A model generated the notes under the pieces. It was not told the origin of the DNA. It worked only from the letters and a program-made list of their open reading frames with translations, and did not search any database. Shown here piece after piece: positions 42,093-49,836 of a stretch of DNA of 49,836 bases (its first letter is position 1; every line of letters begins with the position of its first letter). The position numbers were made by a program, and so were the translations under genes. The DNA is taken from the NCBI GenBank assembly GCA_041748615.1, contig JBGTCY010000193.1:1-49836 (forward strand), read 5' to 3'. This DNA comes from JBGTCY01 sp041748615 (lineage in GTDB: Bacteria; Bacteroidota; Bacteroidia; Chitinophagales; CAIOSU01).

Positions 42093-43911
42093 TGTGAATT
42101 AAATCAGTTTCAAGCATTCTCTTTTCCAGCGCCAGCCTTTGCGTGGAAATTGTGTCATTCAAATATTTTTCAATCATCAGGCTGGCGATTGGCGCGGCAA
42201 ACTTTGAGCCGCCTCCCGCGTTTTCCACCACCACCGCGATGGCGATTTTCGGATTGTTCATCGGTGCGAATGAAATATACAGCGAGTTGTCTTCTCCCTG
42301 CGGGTTTTGTGCCGTGCCGGTTTTTCCGCAAGCTTCCAATCCGGGAATTCTTGATGCGCGTGCCGTTCCTTTTTCTACCGTTTGAAACATCCCTTCCACC
42401 ACCGGAGGGAATTTTGACTGTTCCACTTTTGTATAGTGAGGCGTTCTGTATTTTTCTAATTTCTCCGATTGCAGGTCTTCAATATTTTTCACTAAATGGG
42501 GGGTATAATAAAATCCCTGGTTGGCAATGGCGGTGGTCATGTTCGCCATTTGTAAGGGAGTTGTTCCCAATTCTCCCTGCCCGATACCCAGCGAAATAAT
42601 GGTGAGTGATTTCCAGCTTTGATTTTTGTAAAGCCGGTTGTAATAATCCGGGTTGGGCACCAATCCGCCCATTTCATTTGGAATATCAATGCCCATTTTT
42701 TGTCCCAGTCCGAAACTGTTGACATACTCAGTCCACACCGCAAAACTCTCCTGGGTGTTTTTATATTTTGACTGGTCTAAGATATTCCTGAATACATGAC
42801 AGTAATAAGCGTTGCAGGATTGCTGGAGCGATTCCGAGAGATTCATTACGGTGGGATGCGGGCGACAGCCGATAGTTAATCCCGCTGCATGATAACCCGG
42901 ACGACACGAATAGGTACTTCCCGGACTTAAAGTTTTTTCCTGCAAACCAATGAGCGCCATCAGCGGCTTAAATGTACTGCCGGGCGGATAGAAACCCATA
43001 ATCGGACGATTGTATAAAGGCTTGAGGGTGTCTTCACTCAGCTTTTTGAAATTTTCACCGCGCATTCTTCCGCTCAATAAATTAGGGTCAAAAGTCGGAC
43101 TGCTGACTAACGCGAGTATTTCGCCCGTTGCCGGCTCAATGGCGACAATGCTTCCTTTTTTATTTTGCATCAGCAATTCGCCATACATCTGCAAAGTGAT
43201 GTCAATGGAAATACGCAGGTCTTTTCCGCTGATGGCGAAGGTGTCTAACGCTCCGTTTTTGAAAGGACCTTTATCACGGTTGTGCACATCAACCATGATA
43301 AATTTACTTCCGCGTGTTCCCCGAAGCTCCTCTTCATAAATTTTCTCCAGACCGTTGATGCCGATAAAATCACCGGATTTATAATATTTGGAATTGGCAA
43401 TCATGTTTTGGTCCACTTCGCCCACATAGCCCAACACGTGCATGGCGGATTTATAAGGATACCTGCGGATTGTGCGCAACTCGGAATAGAAACCGGGGAA
43501 GCGGTGCAGGTATTCCTGAAATCGGGCGAAGTCTTCGGTAGTGATTTGTTTCAAAAACAATGAAGGGCGATAGCGCGAATACTGAAAACATTTCATGAGT
43601 TGTTTTTCAAAAAAATCAACATCAAGATTCAGCAACTCGCAAAATTTGAGTGTATCCAATTGCTTACTGACCTGGCGCGGAATGACATAGAGGTCGTAAA
43701 CCGCGTCATTGGTGACCAATAATTTTCCATTGCGGTCATAAATGATTCCCCTGTCGGCATGTAACTGAATCCTGCGCACCACATTCTGGCTTGCAAGTTC
43801 TTTGTAAGACTTTTCAATAATCTGAAGATGAAACAGTTTGCCCAAAAAAATCATCAGCGTCAGCAAGAAGATAGCTTGAATGACGAGCATCCTGCTTTTG
43901 AAAAAATCCAT
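42055..43911 (-). CDS. mrdA: Penicillin-binding protein 2 (transpeptidase)
   Basis: The 618-aa protein has one N-terminal membrane helix (MLVIQAIFLLTLMIFLGKLF), a dimerisation domain with the class B signature (ADRGIIYDRNGKLLVTN), and the transpeptidase motifs Ser312-x-x-Lys315 (PGSTFKPL), Ser365-Cys-Asn367 (QSCNAYYC) and Lys530-Thr-Gly532 (CGKTGTAQ). It cross-links new peptidoglycan in the elongasome with RodA, whose gene overlaps its 3' end. mreD lies 3 bp upstream. Confidence 0.96.
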   Translation of the reverse strand: MDFFKSRMLVIQAIFLLTLMIFLGKLFHLQIIEKSYKELASQNVVRRIQLHADRGIIYDRNGKLLVTNDAVYDLYVIPRQVSKQLDTLKFCELLNLDVDFFEKQLMKCFQYSRYRPSLFLKQITTEDFARFQEYLHRFPGFYSELRTIRRYPYKSAMHVLGYVGEVDQNMIANSKYYKSGDFIGINGLEKIYEEELRGTRGSKFIMVDVHNRDKGPFKNGALDTFAISGKDLRISIDITLQMYGELLMQNKKGSIVAIEPATGEILALVSSPTFDPNLLSGRMRGENFKKLSEDTLKPLYNRPIMGFYPPGSTFKPLMALIGLQEKTLSPGSTYSCRPGYHAAGLTIGCRPHPTVMNLSESLQQSCNAYYCHVFRNILDQSKYKNTQESFAVWTEYVNSFGLGQKMGIDIPNEMGGLVPNPDYYNRLYKNQSWKSLTIISLGIGQGELGTTPLQMANMTTAIANQGFYYTPHLVKNIEDLQSEKLEKYRTPHYTKVEQSKFPPVVEGMFQTVEKGTARASRIPGLEACGKTGTAQNPQGEDNSLYISFAPMNNPKIAIAVVVENAGGGSKFAAPIASLMIEKYLNDTISTQRLALEKRMLETDLIHIADEKKELAVRP

Positions 43912-43914
43912 GTT

Positions 43915-44433
43915 TTAAGTTCTTTTTCTTCCGGGCGAAAAAATCATCACCGCCAGTAAAATCAACAGGGTAGAAACGACAGCGCTCAACAAAACCTTAC
44001 TTAGCGTCATAAAAAAATTATCGAAGCTGAATATTTCAAGGTAAAAATAAACCAGATGATGCAGCAGCGTAAGCATGCCGGTAAACGCGATGAACCAGGT
44101 AAGCCCGAATGTGTGAATGCGCGGCTGGTCAGCATTTTCATAGCTGCTGCGCGGTGTCAGCAGGCGAAGCGTCACCGGTCTCATAAAGGCGATGAAGGCG
44201 CAGGCGGCAGCGTGCATTCCCATGGTATTGTTAAAAGCATCTAAAGTCAGTCCTGCAAAAAAACCGATGACAATCGTGAGCCATAATGGGGTTTGAAAAG
44301 GCAGCGCCATGACGAAGAAAGGGAAGATGTATGGATTGATGTAAAAACTGATGCCGAGGTTATTCAGCACCAATGTCTGCACCAGCAGTAATCCGAGGAA
44401 TCGGAGAAGGTTGTTTGTGACGAGGTTAATCAT
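43915..44433 (-). CDS. mreD: Rod-shape-determining protein MreD
   Basis: The 172-aa product is a polytopic membrane protein with about five helices (LVQTLVLNNLGISFYINPYI, PLWLTIVIGFFAGLTLDAFN, FALL-type C-terminal helix). MreD sequences are poorly conserved; the call rests on hydrophobic profile, the GLTLDAF motif and the position between mreC (4-bp ATGA overlap) and mrdA. It links MreC to the cell-wall synthases in the inner membrane. Confidence 0.88.
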   Translation of the reverse strand: MINLVTNNLLRFLGLLLVQTLVLNNLGISFYINPYIFPFFVMALPFQTPLWLTIVIGFFAGLTLDAFNNTMGMHAAACAFIAFMRPVTLRLLTPRSSYENADQPRIHTFGLTWFIAFTGMLTLLHHLVYFYLEIFSFDNFFMTLSKVLLSAVVSTLLILLAVMIFSPGRKRT

Positions 44434-45248
44434 TCCGTTTTCTCTAATTCACGTTGTTCGTCTTGTAGTGTATTATTAATGACATAAGCATATTGCAGGG
44501 TTTCAAAATCGGCAAGCAGTTTTATGGTCACTTCGTAAAAACTGCTGCCGGGGGGCGATTGGAATTTTTGAATGACGCCCACCGGAATATTTTCCGGAAA
44601 AATGGCGGAGAATCCGCTGGTCACCACGGTGTCTCCTTCGGCAATTGGAAGATGCTGCGGAATGCCGGTGAGTTCCGCCAGAGCGGGACTTCCTCCGCTC
44701 CACTGTAAGGTGCCGGGATAATTGAACTTTTTTATTTTGATACTCACCCGCGTGTTTTTGTGCAACACCGACATCACCGTTGAAAAATTATTCGACACCC
44801 TGCTGACGATACCCACCACGCCATTGCCGGTGATTACGCCCATGTCTTTGTCAATGCCATGATTTTTTCCTTTGTTCAATGTGATGTAGTTGCTCACTTT
44901 ATCCGTTGTGTAATTAATGACCTTCACCGGAATAAATTCATAGAAGATTTTCAAAGAATCTTTTAACACCTCTGTATTCAGGCTGTCGGGAATCAGCATG
45001 TAATTCTGACGTTCGCGTAGCCAGGCGTTTTCTTCCATCAGTTGCTCATTCACCGTATTCAGGTTGAGATATTCTCCGAAACTGAAATAGGTATTATAAA
45101 TGTTTCCAGTGACGAGTCCGGCTGAGTTAAGAAATCCCGCGCGGTGATAATTGTGATTCCTGATGACGAAAAACAAGGCAACCCCTTCCAGCAACAGGAA
45201 AACAAAAAAAGCATTGTACCTGATTAGAAAAAGAATGAGGTTCCGCAA
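44430..45248 (-). CDS. mreC: Rod-shape-determining protein MreC
   Basis: The 272-aa protein has a single N-terminal membrane helix (YNAFFVFLLLEGVALFFVI), a coiled coil (LNLNTVNEQLMEENAWLRER) and the periplasmic beta-barrel core (YITLNKGKNHGIDKDMGVIT, GNGVVGIVSRVSNNFSTVMS, EGDTVVTSGFSAIFPENIPV). MreC organises the elongasome on the periplasmic face. The gene follows mreB after 89 bp containing AAACTTTA/TTTAAAGTT motifs that could form a weak stem. Confidence 0.95.
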   Translation of the reverse strand: MRNLILFLIRYNAFFVFLLLEGVALFFVIRNHNYHRAGFLNSAGLVTGNIYNTYFSFGEYLNLNTVNEQLMEENAWLRERQNYMLIPDSLNTEVLKDSLKIFYEFIPVKVINYTTDKVSNYITLNKGKNHGIDKDMGVITGNGVVGIVSRVSNNFSTVMSVLHKNTRVSIKIKKFNYPGTLQWSGGSPALAELTGIPQHLPIAEGDTVVTSGFSAIFPENIPVGVIQKFQSPPGSSFYEVTIKLLADFETLQYAYVINNTLQDEQRELEKTE

Positions 45249-45337
45249 TGATGGGTTGTTTAATGTTCAATCTTAAAGTTTAAAGTTAAAGTTGAGCATG
45301 ACAGATTAAACTTTAGACTTTAACCCTTAAACTATTT

Positions 45338-46360
45338 TCAAGTCATCAGGAATGAATACCTGCCGATATTCTTCAGCGCGATTCCGGTGCCGCGAACAAC
45401 CGCCCTGAGCGGGTCTTCCGCAACATGAACGGGCAGTTTGGTTTTTTGAGAAAGACGCTTATCCAATCCGCGGATTAATGCGCCCCCACCGGTCAGATAA
45501 ACACCGGTTTTGTAAATATCGGCTGCCAGTTCTGGCGGGGTGATTTCCAATCCTCTCAACACCGCCTCTTCAATTTTTGAAATGGACTTATCCATCGCGT
45601 GCGCGATTTCTGAATAGGAAATCATGATTTGCTTGGGAATACCGGTCATCAAATCCTTGCCGTTCACCGCATAATCCGGAGGGGCGTCATCCAGTTCCGT
45701 CAGCGCGGAACCCACGTTGATTTTGATTCTTTCTGCCGTGCGCTCGCCAATCATCATGTTGTGCTGCCTGCGCATGAAGTCAATAATGTCGTTCGTAAAA
45801 GCGTCCCCCGCGATGCGGATAGATTGGTCGCAAACGATACCCGACAATGAGATGACCGCGATTTCAGTCGTGCCGCCCCCGATGTCAATCACCATGTTGC
45901 CGCGCGGCTCTTCCACATCAATGCCGATACCGATGGCAGCCGCCATCGGTTCATAAATGAGATACACTTCCCGCGCGCCCGCGTGCTCAGCGGAATCTTT
46001 CACAGCGCGTTTTTCAACTTCCGTGATGCCCGAAGGAATGCAAATCACCATCGTGTAAGAAGGCGGAAACAATGGTGGTTTTTTGTAAATCATCTTAATC
46101 ATCTCGCGAATCATATTTTCCGCGGCATCAAAATCAGCGATTACTCCGTCTTTCAGCGGGCGGATGGTTTCGATGGATGGGTTGGTCTTTTCGTGCATCT
46201 GCACCGCCTTGTTGCCTACAGCAATCACCTTGTTGGTTTTCTTGTCTTTCGCCACGATGGAGGGTTCATCCACAACGACCTTGTCGCCATGAATAATCAG
46301 TGTGTTTGCGGTACCCAGGTCAATCGCGATTTCCTGGTTTAAAAAGTTGAATAGTTTCAT
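45338..46360 (-). CDS. mreB: Rod-shape actin homologue MreB
   Basis: The 340-aa protein has the actin-fold ATP-binding motifs: phosphate-1 IAIDLGTANTLIIHGDKVVV, the GNMVIDIGGGTTEIAVISLS block and ITPPELAADIYKTGVYLTGG near the adenosine site. MreB filaments guide the cell-wall elongation complex under the inner membrane. It is the first shape gene after purH; the 161-bp gap upstream may hold its own promoter, but I see no exact TAnnTTTG there. Confidence 0.97.
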   Translation of the reverse strand: MKLFNFLNQEIAIDLGTANTLIIHGDKVVVDEPSIVAKDKKTNKVIAVGNKAVQMHEKTNPSIETIRPLKDGVIADFDAAENMIREMIKMIYKKPPLFPPSYTMVICIPSGITEVEKRAVKDSAEHAGAREVYLIYEPMAAAIGIGIDVEEPRGNMVIDIGGGTTEIAVISLSGIVCDQSIRIAGDAFTNDIIDFMRRQHNMMIGERTAERIKINVGSALTELDDAPPDYAVNGKDLMTGIPKQIMISYSEIAHAMDKSISKIEEAVLRGLEITPPELAADIYKTGVYLTGGGALIRGLDKRLSQKTKLPVHVAEDPLRAVVRGTGIALKNIGRYSFLMT

Positions 46361-46521
46361 CGAGTAGTTTCCTGAACTTAGTTATTATAAACGTTGCGAA
46401 TATTAAGAAAAATGCGGATTACCCTGCTAATTAGTTTTCCCCAATGTTTTTTTAAAGTGTCTAAATGGTAGGAAGGATAAATTCCTTTAGTTATATTTCA
46501 AACAACTAAAATTTAAAATCT

Positions 46522-48111
46522 TCAATGCTTAAAATGCCTTACCCCCGTAACCACCATCGCCATGCCATTCCGGTTGCAATAATCAATGGACTCGTTGTCG
46601 CGCACGGAACCGCCCGGCTGAATCACCGCGCTGATACCCGCCTTATCCGCAATCTCCACGCAGTCGGGGAAAGGGAAAAACGCGTCAGAAGCCATCACAG
46701 CGCCTTTCAAATCAAAACCGAAAGCCTGCGCTTTCAGAATGGCTTGTTTCAGCGCGTCAACGCGTGAAGTTTGCCCGCAGCCCATCCCCACCAACTGCTT
46801 GTCTTTCGCCAACACAATCGTGTTGGATTTTAAATGCTTCACCAAACGGTTGGCAAACAACAAATCTTCGATTTCTTTTTCGGTTGGTTGTTTATCGGTG
46901 ACGGTTTTCAAATCAGCGGCTGTTTCGGTTTTCGCATCTGAATTTTGAACAAGCGTGCCGTTCAGAATGCTTTTAGATTGTTGTTCCGGAAAATCCAAAT
47001 TATGTGTTTGCAGCAGGATGCGGTTTTTCTTTGCTTTCAAAACCGCCAATGCCTCTTCGTTGAACTCAGGAGCGAGCAGCACTTCAAAAAAGATTTCATG
47101 CACCGCCTCCGCAACTGCTTTGTCCACCGGCTGATTGGTAATCAACACGCCTCCGAAAGCGGAAACCGGGTCACCCGCCAGTGCAGCTTTCCAGGCATCT
47201 AGCGCTGTGGCGCGGGAAGCAACGCCACACGCGTTGGTATGTTTGATGACCACAAAAGTGGGTTCTTCAAATTCTTTTATTAGTTGAATAGCGGCATCCA
47301 CATCCACGAGGTTATTGTATGAAAGTTCTTTACCGCTGAGTTGGGTGAACACCTCTTCCAGCGCACCGAAATAGGTCGACTGCTGATGCGGGTTTTCACC
47401 ATACCGCAATGTTTTTCCCGCGCGGTAGCTTGCCTTGAAAGCGGGAAGCTGAAACTCCGCATTGAAATAATTGAAGATTTGCGTGTCGTAATCCGAAGTG
47501 ATATTAAACGCCTTGGCGGCAAACGCTTTGCGGTCCTGCACATCAGCGGAGCCGTTTTTTTCTTTCAGCAGCGCCAGCAATTCATCATACTGCTCGCGGG
47601 CAGCCACCACCAGCACATCATTGAAATTTTTCGCGGCAGCGCGAATCAGCGACACCCCGCCAATGTCAATTTTTTCAATGATTTCACCTTCCGCTTCCTG
47701 TTTGCTTTTTCCAGCGGCAAATGCGCTTTTCACTGTTTCTTCAAAAGGATACAAGTCCACAATCACCAAATCAATTTCAGGAATATCAAAAGCGTTTGTT
47801 TCCTGCACATCCACCGCATTGCCGCGTCTTGCCAGGATGCCTCCGAAAATTTTCGGGTGCAGGGTTTTCACTCTGCCGCCAAGAATCGAGGGATAGGAAG
47901 TGAGGTCTTCCACCGCGGTCACTGTCGCGCCTTCGCTTTCAATAAAAGTTTTGGTACCCCCTGTTGAGTAAAGCTGCACCCCCAGCCGCGACAATTCATG
48001 GATGACAGGCGCGAGATTATCCTTATAATAAACAGAGATAAGCGCGGATTTGATTTTTTTCAAGGTCGTAAAATTTTGTGTTGAGGTGTTAGCTGTTAAT
48101 ATTTCGTTCAT
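46522..48111 (-). CDS. purH: Bifunctional AICAR transformylase / IMP cyclohydrolase
   Basis: The 529-aa enzyme catalyses the last two steps of IMP synthesis. The N-terminal IMP cyclohydrolase (MGS-like) domain begins with KIKSALISVYYKDNLAPVIH and has GVQLYSTGGTKTFIES and VKTLHPKIFGGILARR. The C-terminal AICAR transformylase domain has LRYGENPHQQSTYFG, VVIKHTNACGVASRATALDA and the final FPFPDCVEIADKAGISAVIQ, PGGSVRDNE. Its start overlaps the end of purN by 4 bp (ATGA), showing coupled translation. Confidence 0.97.
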   Translation of the reverse strand: MNEILTANTSTQNFTTLKKIKSALISVYYKDNLAPVIHELSRLGVQLYSTGGTKTFIESEGATVTAVEDLTSYPSILGGRVKTLHPKIFGGILARRGNAVDVQETNAFDIPEIDLVIVDLYPFEETVKSAFAAGKSKQEAEGEIIEKIDIGGVSLIRAAAKNFNDVLVVAAREQYDELLALLKEKNGSADVQDRKAFAAKAFNITSDYDTQIFNYFNAEFQLPAFKASYRAGKTLRYGENPHQQSTYFGALEEVFTQLSGKELSYNNLVDVDAAIQLIKEFEEPTFVVIKHTNACGVASRATALDAWKAALAGDPVSAFGGVLITNQPVDKAVAEAVHEIFFEVLLAPEFNEEALAVLKAKKNRILLQTHNLDFPEQQSKSILNGTLVQNSDAKTETAADLKTVTDKQPTEKEIEDLLFANRLVKHLKSNTIVLAKDKQLVGMGCGQTSRVDALKQAILKAQAFGFDLKGAVMASDAFFPFPDCVEIADKAGISAVIQPGGSVRDNESIDYCNRNGMAMVVTGVRHFKH

Positions 48112-48689
48112 GAGTTGACGGTTTCTTTAATGAATAATTGTTCGATGATGCGCGGGTAATGCCGGTGTTCCAATTGCCGCACTTTCGCGGCAAGCGATTC
48201 AGGCGTGTCATTGTCACCCACCGGGCAAGTCGCCTGGAAAATAATTCTTCCCGCGTCATATTGTTCGTTCACGTAATGAATCGTAATGCCCGATGTATTT
48301 TCCTTCGCTTGCAGCACCGCTTCATGCACCTTCCTGCCATACATCCCTGCTCCACCGAATTTCGGCAGCAGCGCGGGGTGGATATTGATGATTTTGTCCG
48401 GAAATTGAGCGAGCAGATAACCCGGTATCAGCCACAGAAAACCAGCCAGCACGATGAAATCAATTCCGTGTTTTTGCAAAATCTCCAACAGTGCGGAGGA
48501 TTCATAAAAACTTTTTTTTGAAACCAACGCTACCGGAATTTCATACTTTCTTGCAACCTCCACAACCCCCGCCTCCGGATTATTGCACACGACCAAACCA
48601 ACCTGCACTAACCGGTGTTCGCGGAAAAAACGGATAATTTCTTCCGCATTCGTCCCGCTTCCCGATGCAAAAACCGCCAGTTGAATCAT
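48108..48689 (-). CDS. purN: Phosphoribosylglycinamide formyltransferase PurN
   Basis: Starting at ATG 48689 gives 193 aa (MIQLAVFASGSGTNAEEIIR); a TTG at 48698 would add three residues. The enzyme transfers formyl from 10-formyl-THF to GAR in purine synthesis. Signatures are the phosphate-binding FASGSGTNAE, the active-site Asn/His in INIHPALLPKFGG and the Asp in VNEQYDAGRIIFQ. First gene of the purN-purH-mreBCD-mrdA-rodA run. The -7 box at 48696-48703 places the transcript start almost on the ATG. Confidence 0.95.
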   Translation of the reverse strand: MIQLAVFASGSGTNAEEIIRFFREHRLVQVGLVVCNNPEAGVVEVARKYEIPVALVSKKSFYESSALLEILQKHGIDFIVLAGFLWLIPGYLLAQFPDKIINIHPALLPKFGGAGMYGRKVHEAVLQAKENTSGITIHYVNEQYDAGRIIFQATCPVGDNDTPESLAAKVRQLEHRHYPRIIEQLFIKETVNS

Positions 48690-48695
48690 GCCCGG

Positions 48696-48703
48696 CAAAA
48701 TTA
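48696..48703 (-). promoter_or_regulatory. Bacteroidota -7 box, nearly leaderless purN
   Basis: On the minus strand TAATTTTG (exact TAnnTTTG) is followed by CCGGGC and the ATG at 48689. The six-base spacing implies a leaderless or nearly leaderless mRNA, as at 4803-4818. Confidence 0.55.
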
Positions 48704-48792
48704 CGGAAATAGCGTCAAGTCAGGCAGAAGTGTTTTGCACCAGCGTTGATTCCGATGGATGAAACAAATGAGAATGCGCTCGCTTCGTACGA

Positions 48793-48833
48793 CTGTGCCT
48801 TTCTTTGATTCGTAGCGTTGCGCGATTGAGGTA
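48793..48833. repeat. 41-bp dispersed repeat, second copy
   Basis: It matches 28301-28341 with six differences; similarity extends about 15 bases further left. The end GAGGTATCTTACCTC contains a 6-bp stem. Confidence 0.55.
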
Positions 48834-48878
48834 TCTTACCTCCGCGCGGGGAAGGGGAGTTTAAGGTTTAAAGTTTAG

Positions 48879-48909
48879 TGTCATGCCGGACTCGTTCCGG
48901 CATCCCCTA
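48879..48909. repeat. 31-bp hairpin repeat, copy B
   Basis: The stem ATGCCGGA/TCCGGCAT (8 bp) closes the loop CTCGT, with the same outer bases and length as 23281-23311. It belongs to the widespread class of GTCATnCCGGA...TCCGGnAT hairpins. Confidence 0.65.
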
Positions 48910-48961
48910 GTGAAAGTTACTCAACTGCTATAGTCAACAGTCCACAGACCACGGTGCTCGC

Positions 48962-49003
48962 GCAAGCATTGTGGCGATTGCCCGGAGCGGATGCTTGCTT
49001 GTG
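48962..49003. repeat. 42-bp dispersed repeat, copy B
   Basis: 39 of 42 bases match 30225-30266. The outer GCAAGCAT/ATGCTTGC form a perfect 8-bp stem. Confidence 0.65.
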
Positions 49004-49020
49004 CGCCCCACGACTGTTTA

Positions 49021-49343
49021 ATGTCTGACAAAATACAATTGGCAAATGACTCGGAATTTGTATTTACGGCTCATAATGGTAATTTTAAGAATAAAGGCAA
49101 GATGATATGGTCTGTCAAACGAGCGGACCCGCTAAAGCGAGGCAAGCTAGCTCAAGGAAGAAAAGCGCCAGACACGGGGAAATATACATGATAGACGGAC
49201 GATTGGCTTTTACCTATAATCTAACGGAAGGCAGCAATAGCATAGCGTTTAACAAAGCGAAGTTTCACACAGGTCTCTATATTTATAAAATATGGATTGA
49301 TGATGAGTTTAAACACACCGGAAAAATTGTTTTCGTCAAATGA
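49021..49343 (+). pseudogene. Remnant of a T9SS type A cargo gene
   Basis: From 49188 the reading frame encodes MIDGRLAFTYNLTEGSNSIA, then KAKFHTGLYIYKIWIDDEF and GKIVFVK, a typical end of a type A T9SS C-terminal sorting domain. Upstream in another frame a 56-aa stretch from 49021 (MSDKIQLANDSEFVFTAHNG) may be part of the same former gene. The body of the protein is missing and frames are broken around 49110-49185. Its TGA overlaps the ATG of the next gene (ATGA). Confidence 0.55.
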
Positions 49344-49735
49344 AAAAATTATTTGCAATAGTGGCTTTTACATTATTTTTCATAAGCGCCATTGCTCAAC
49401 GGTGGGATGCAAACTGGACATTTGGCTATAATGCGGGTATTAACTTCTCAGATACTGCTAATCCTGTTGCATTTTATTCTCATGCTAATAATAGAGAACC
49501 CGTAGGGTGTATTTCAGATATGGATGGAAACTTGCTTTTTTCAATTGTTGGAATTGATAATGATTTATTTTCTTTTAATATAGTGGATAAAAATGGATTT
49601 GAGATAAATAATGGAGACAATATATATGGATATCAATCAGTGACTAATGGTTTTTTAATATTACCTGTTAGTGTAGAGAAAGATTCTGAATTTATCATTT
49701 TCCATATTAGTAGTAATAGGCTAAGTTCTAATTAA
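49340..49735 (+). pseudogene. 5' part of a secreted T9SS-type protein, truncated
   Basis: The 131-aa frame starts with a signal peptide (MKKLFAIVAFTLFFISAIAQ) and the N-terminus of a common Bacteroidota cargo family (WDANWTFGYNAGINFSD, REPVGCISDMDGNLLFS, NGFLILPVSVEKDSEFIIFH). Family members continue for hundreds of residues and end in a sorting domain, but here the frame stops after ISSNRLSSN. The change of sequence character near 49720 suggests interruption by an insertion whose end enters the window from the right. Confidence 0.6.
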
Positions 49736-49834
49736 TACAGCATCTTCTTTGTAGAGTTGAAATAGGTTGTAAGCAATGTCAGTGGAGGCTATTGCGTAGA
49801 ACCATTGCCTGACTTGATTTACAGACTCGTTCAT
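49721..49834 (-). CDS. Partial or small ORF at the window edge
   Basis: Reading leftward from the edge, a frame encodes MNESVNQVRQWFYAIASTDI and AYNLFQLYKEDAVLIRT, ending at TAG 49723-49721. The ATG at 49834 could be an internal codon of a longer gene lying outside the window. Its end coincides with the point where the + strand cargo gene is cut, so I suspect the 3' end of an insertion-sequence transposase, but the family is not recognised. Confidence 0.35.
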   Translation of the reverse strand: MNESVNQVRQWFYAIASTDIAYNLFQLYKEDAVLIRT

Positions 49835-49836
49835 TT

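Overview
The window looks like a chromosomal segment of a member of the Bacteroidota, probably an uncultured Chitinophagales/Sphingobacteriia-type bacterium. The evidence is two large secreted proteins ending in the gliding-motility-associated (type B) type IX secretion sorting domain, a two-helix TonB, Bacteroidota-typical families (DUF4846, DUF4286, DUF3109, WG-repeat proteins, a DksA-like protein with a Lys/Ala tail) and promoter -7 boxes of the form TAnnTTTG. I see no rRNA, tRNA or CRISPR array. The species assignment is inference.

Layout. 1-2.2 kb is accessory: an orphan SH3-like fragment, an unknown 283-aa protein and a cytosolic trypsin-like protease. 2.3-9.2 kb holds an NfuA-type Fe-S scaffold, a secreted TPR/WG-repeat protein, a DMT exporter, a repeat-rich intergenic region with a perfect 52-bp palindrome, TonB and a TPR protein. 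9.5-15.7 kb (minus strand) carries the two T9SS cargo proteins. 15.8-18 kb has a DUF4846 lipoprotein, an SDR-like protein and DUF4286. 18.2-23.2 kb is an ileS / dksA-like / lspA operon. 23.4-28.2 kb (minus) is rhomboid, mutL and a small membrane protein, interrupted by an AT-rich insertion carrying a PLD-type nuclease and bounded by a 212-bp target duplication. 28.5-37.6 kb is mixed: WG/zinc protein, radical SAM, a broken toxin-antitoxin pair, an acyl-CoA dehydrogenase, pheS with an internal TGA, a CHAP protein and DUF3109. 36.3-40.8 kb is a pair of secreted amidohydrolases. 40.8-48.7 kb is a minus-strand run purN-purH-mreB-mreC-mreD-mrdA-rodA, coupling late purine synthesis to the rod-shape cell-wall machine. 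48.7-49.8 kb is repeat-rich, with a broken T9SS gene and what looks like the edge of another insertion.

The most unusual content is the set of small structured repeats. Three copies of an exactly 98-bp two-hairpin element are present; one sits inside a ParE-type toxin gene, and removing exactly 98 bp restores a 105-aa reading frame. Palindromic GC-rich repeats are inserted in frame in ileS, resembling in behaviour the Rickettsia palindromic elements. A hairpin family with compensatory stem changes occurs twice. Several further dispersed repeats recur between accessory zones. The PLD-nuclease insertion with long target duplication leaves both flanking genes intact, as described for some restriction-modification insertions.
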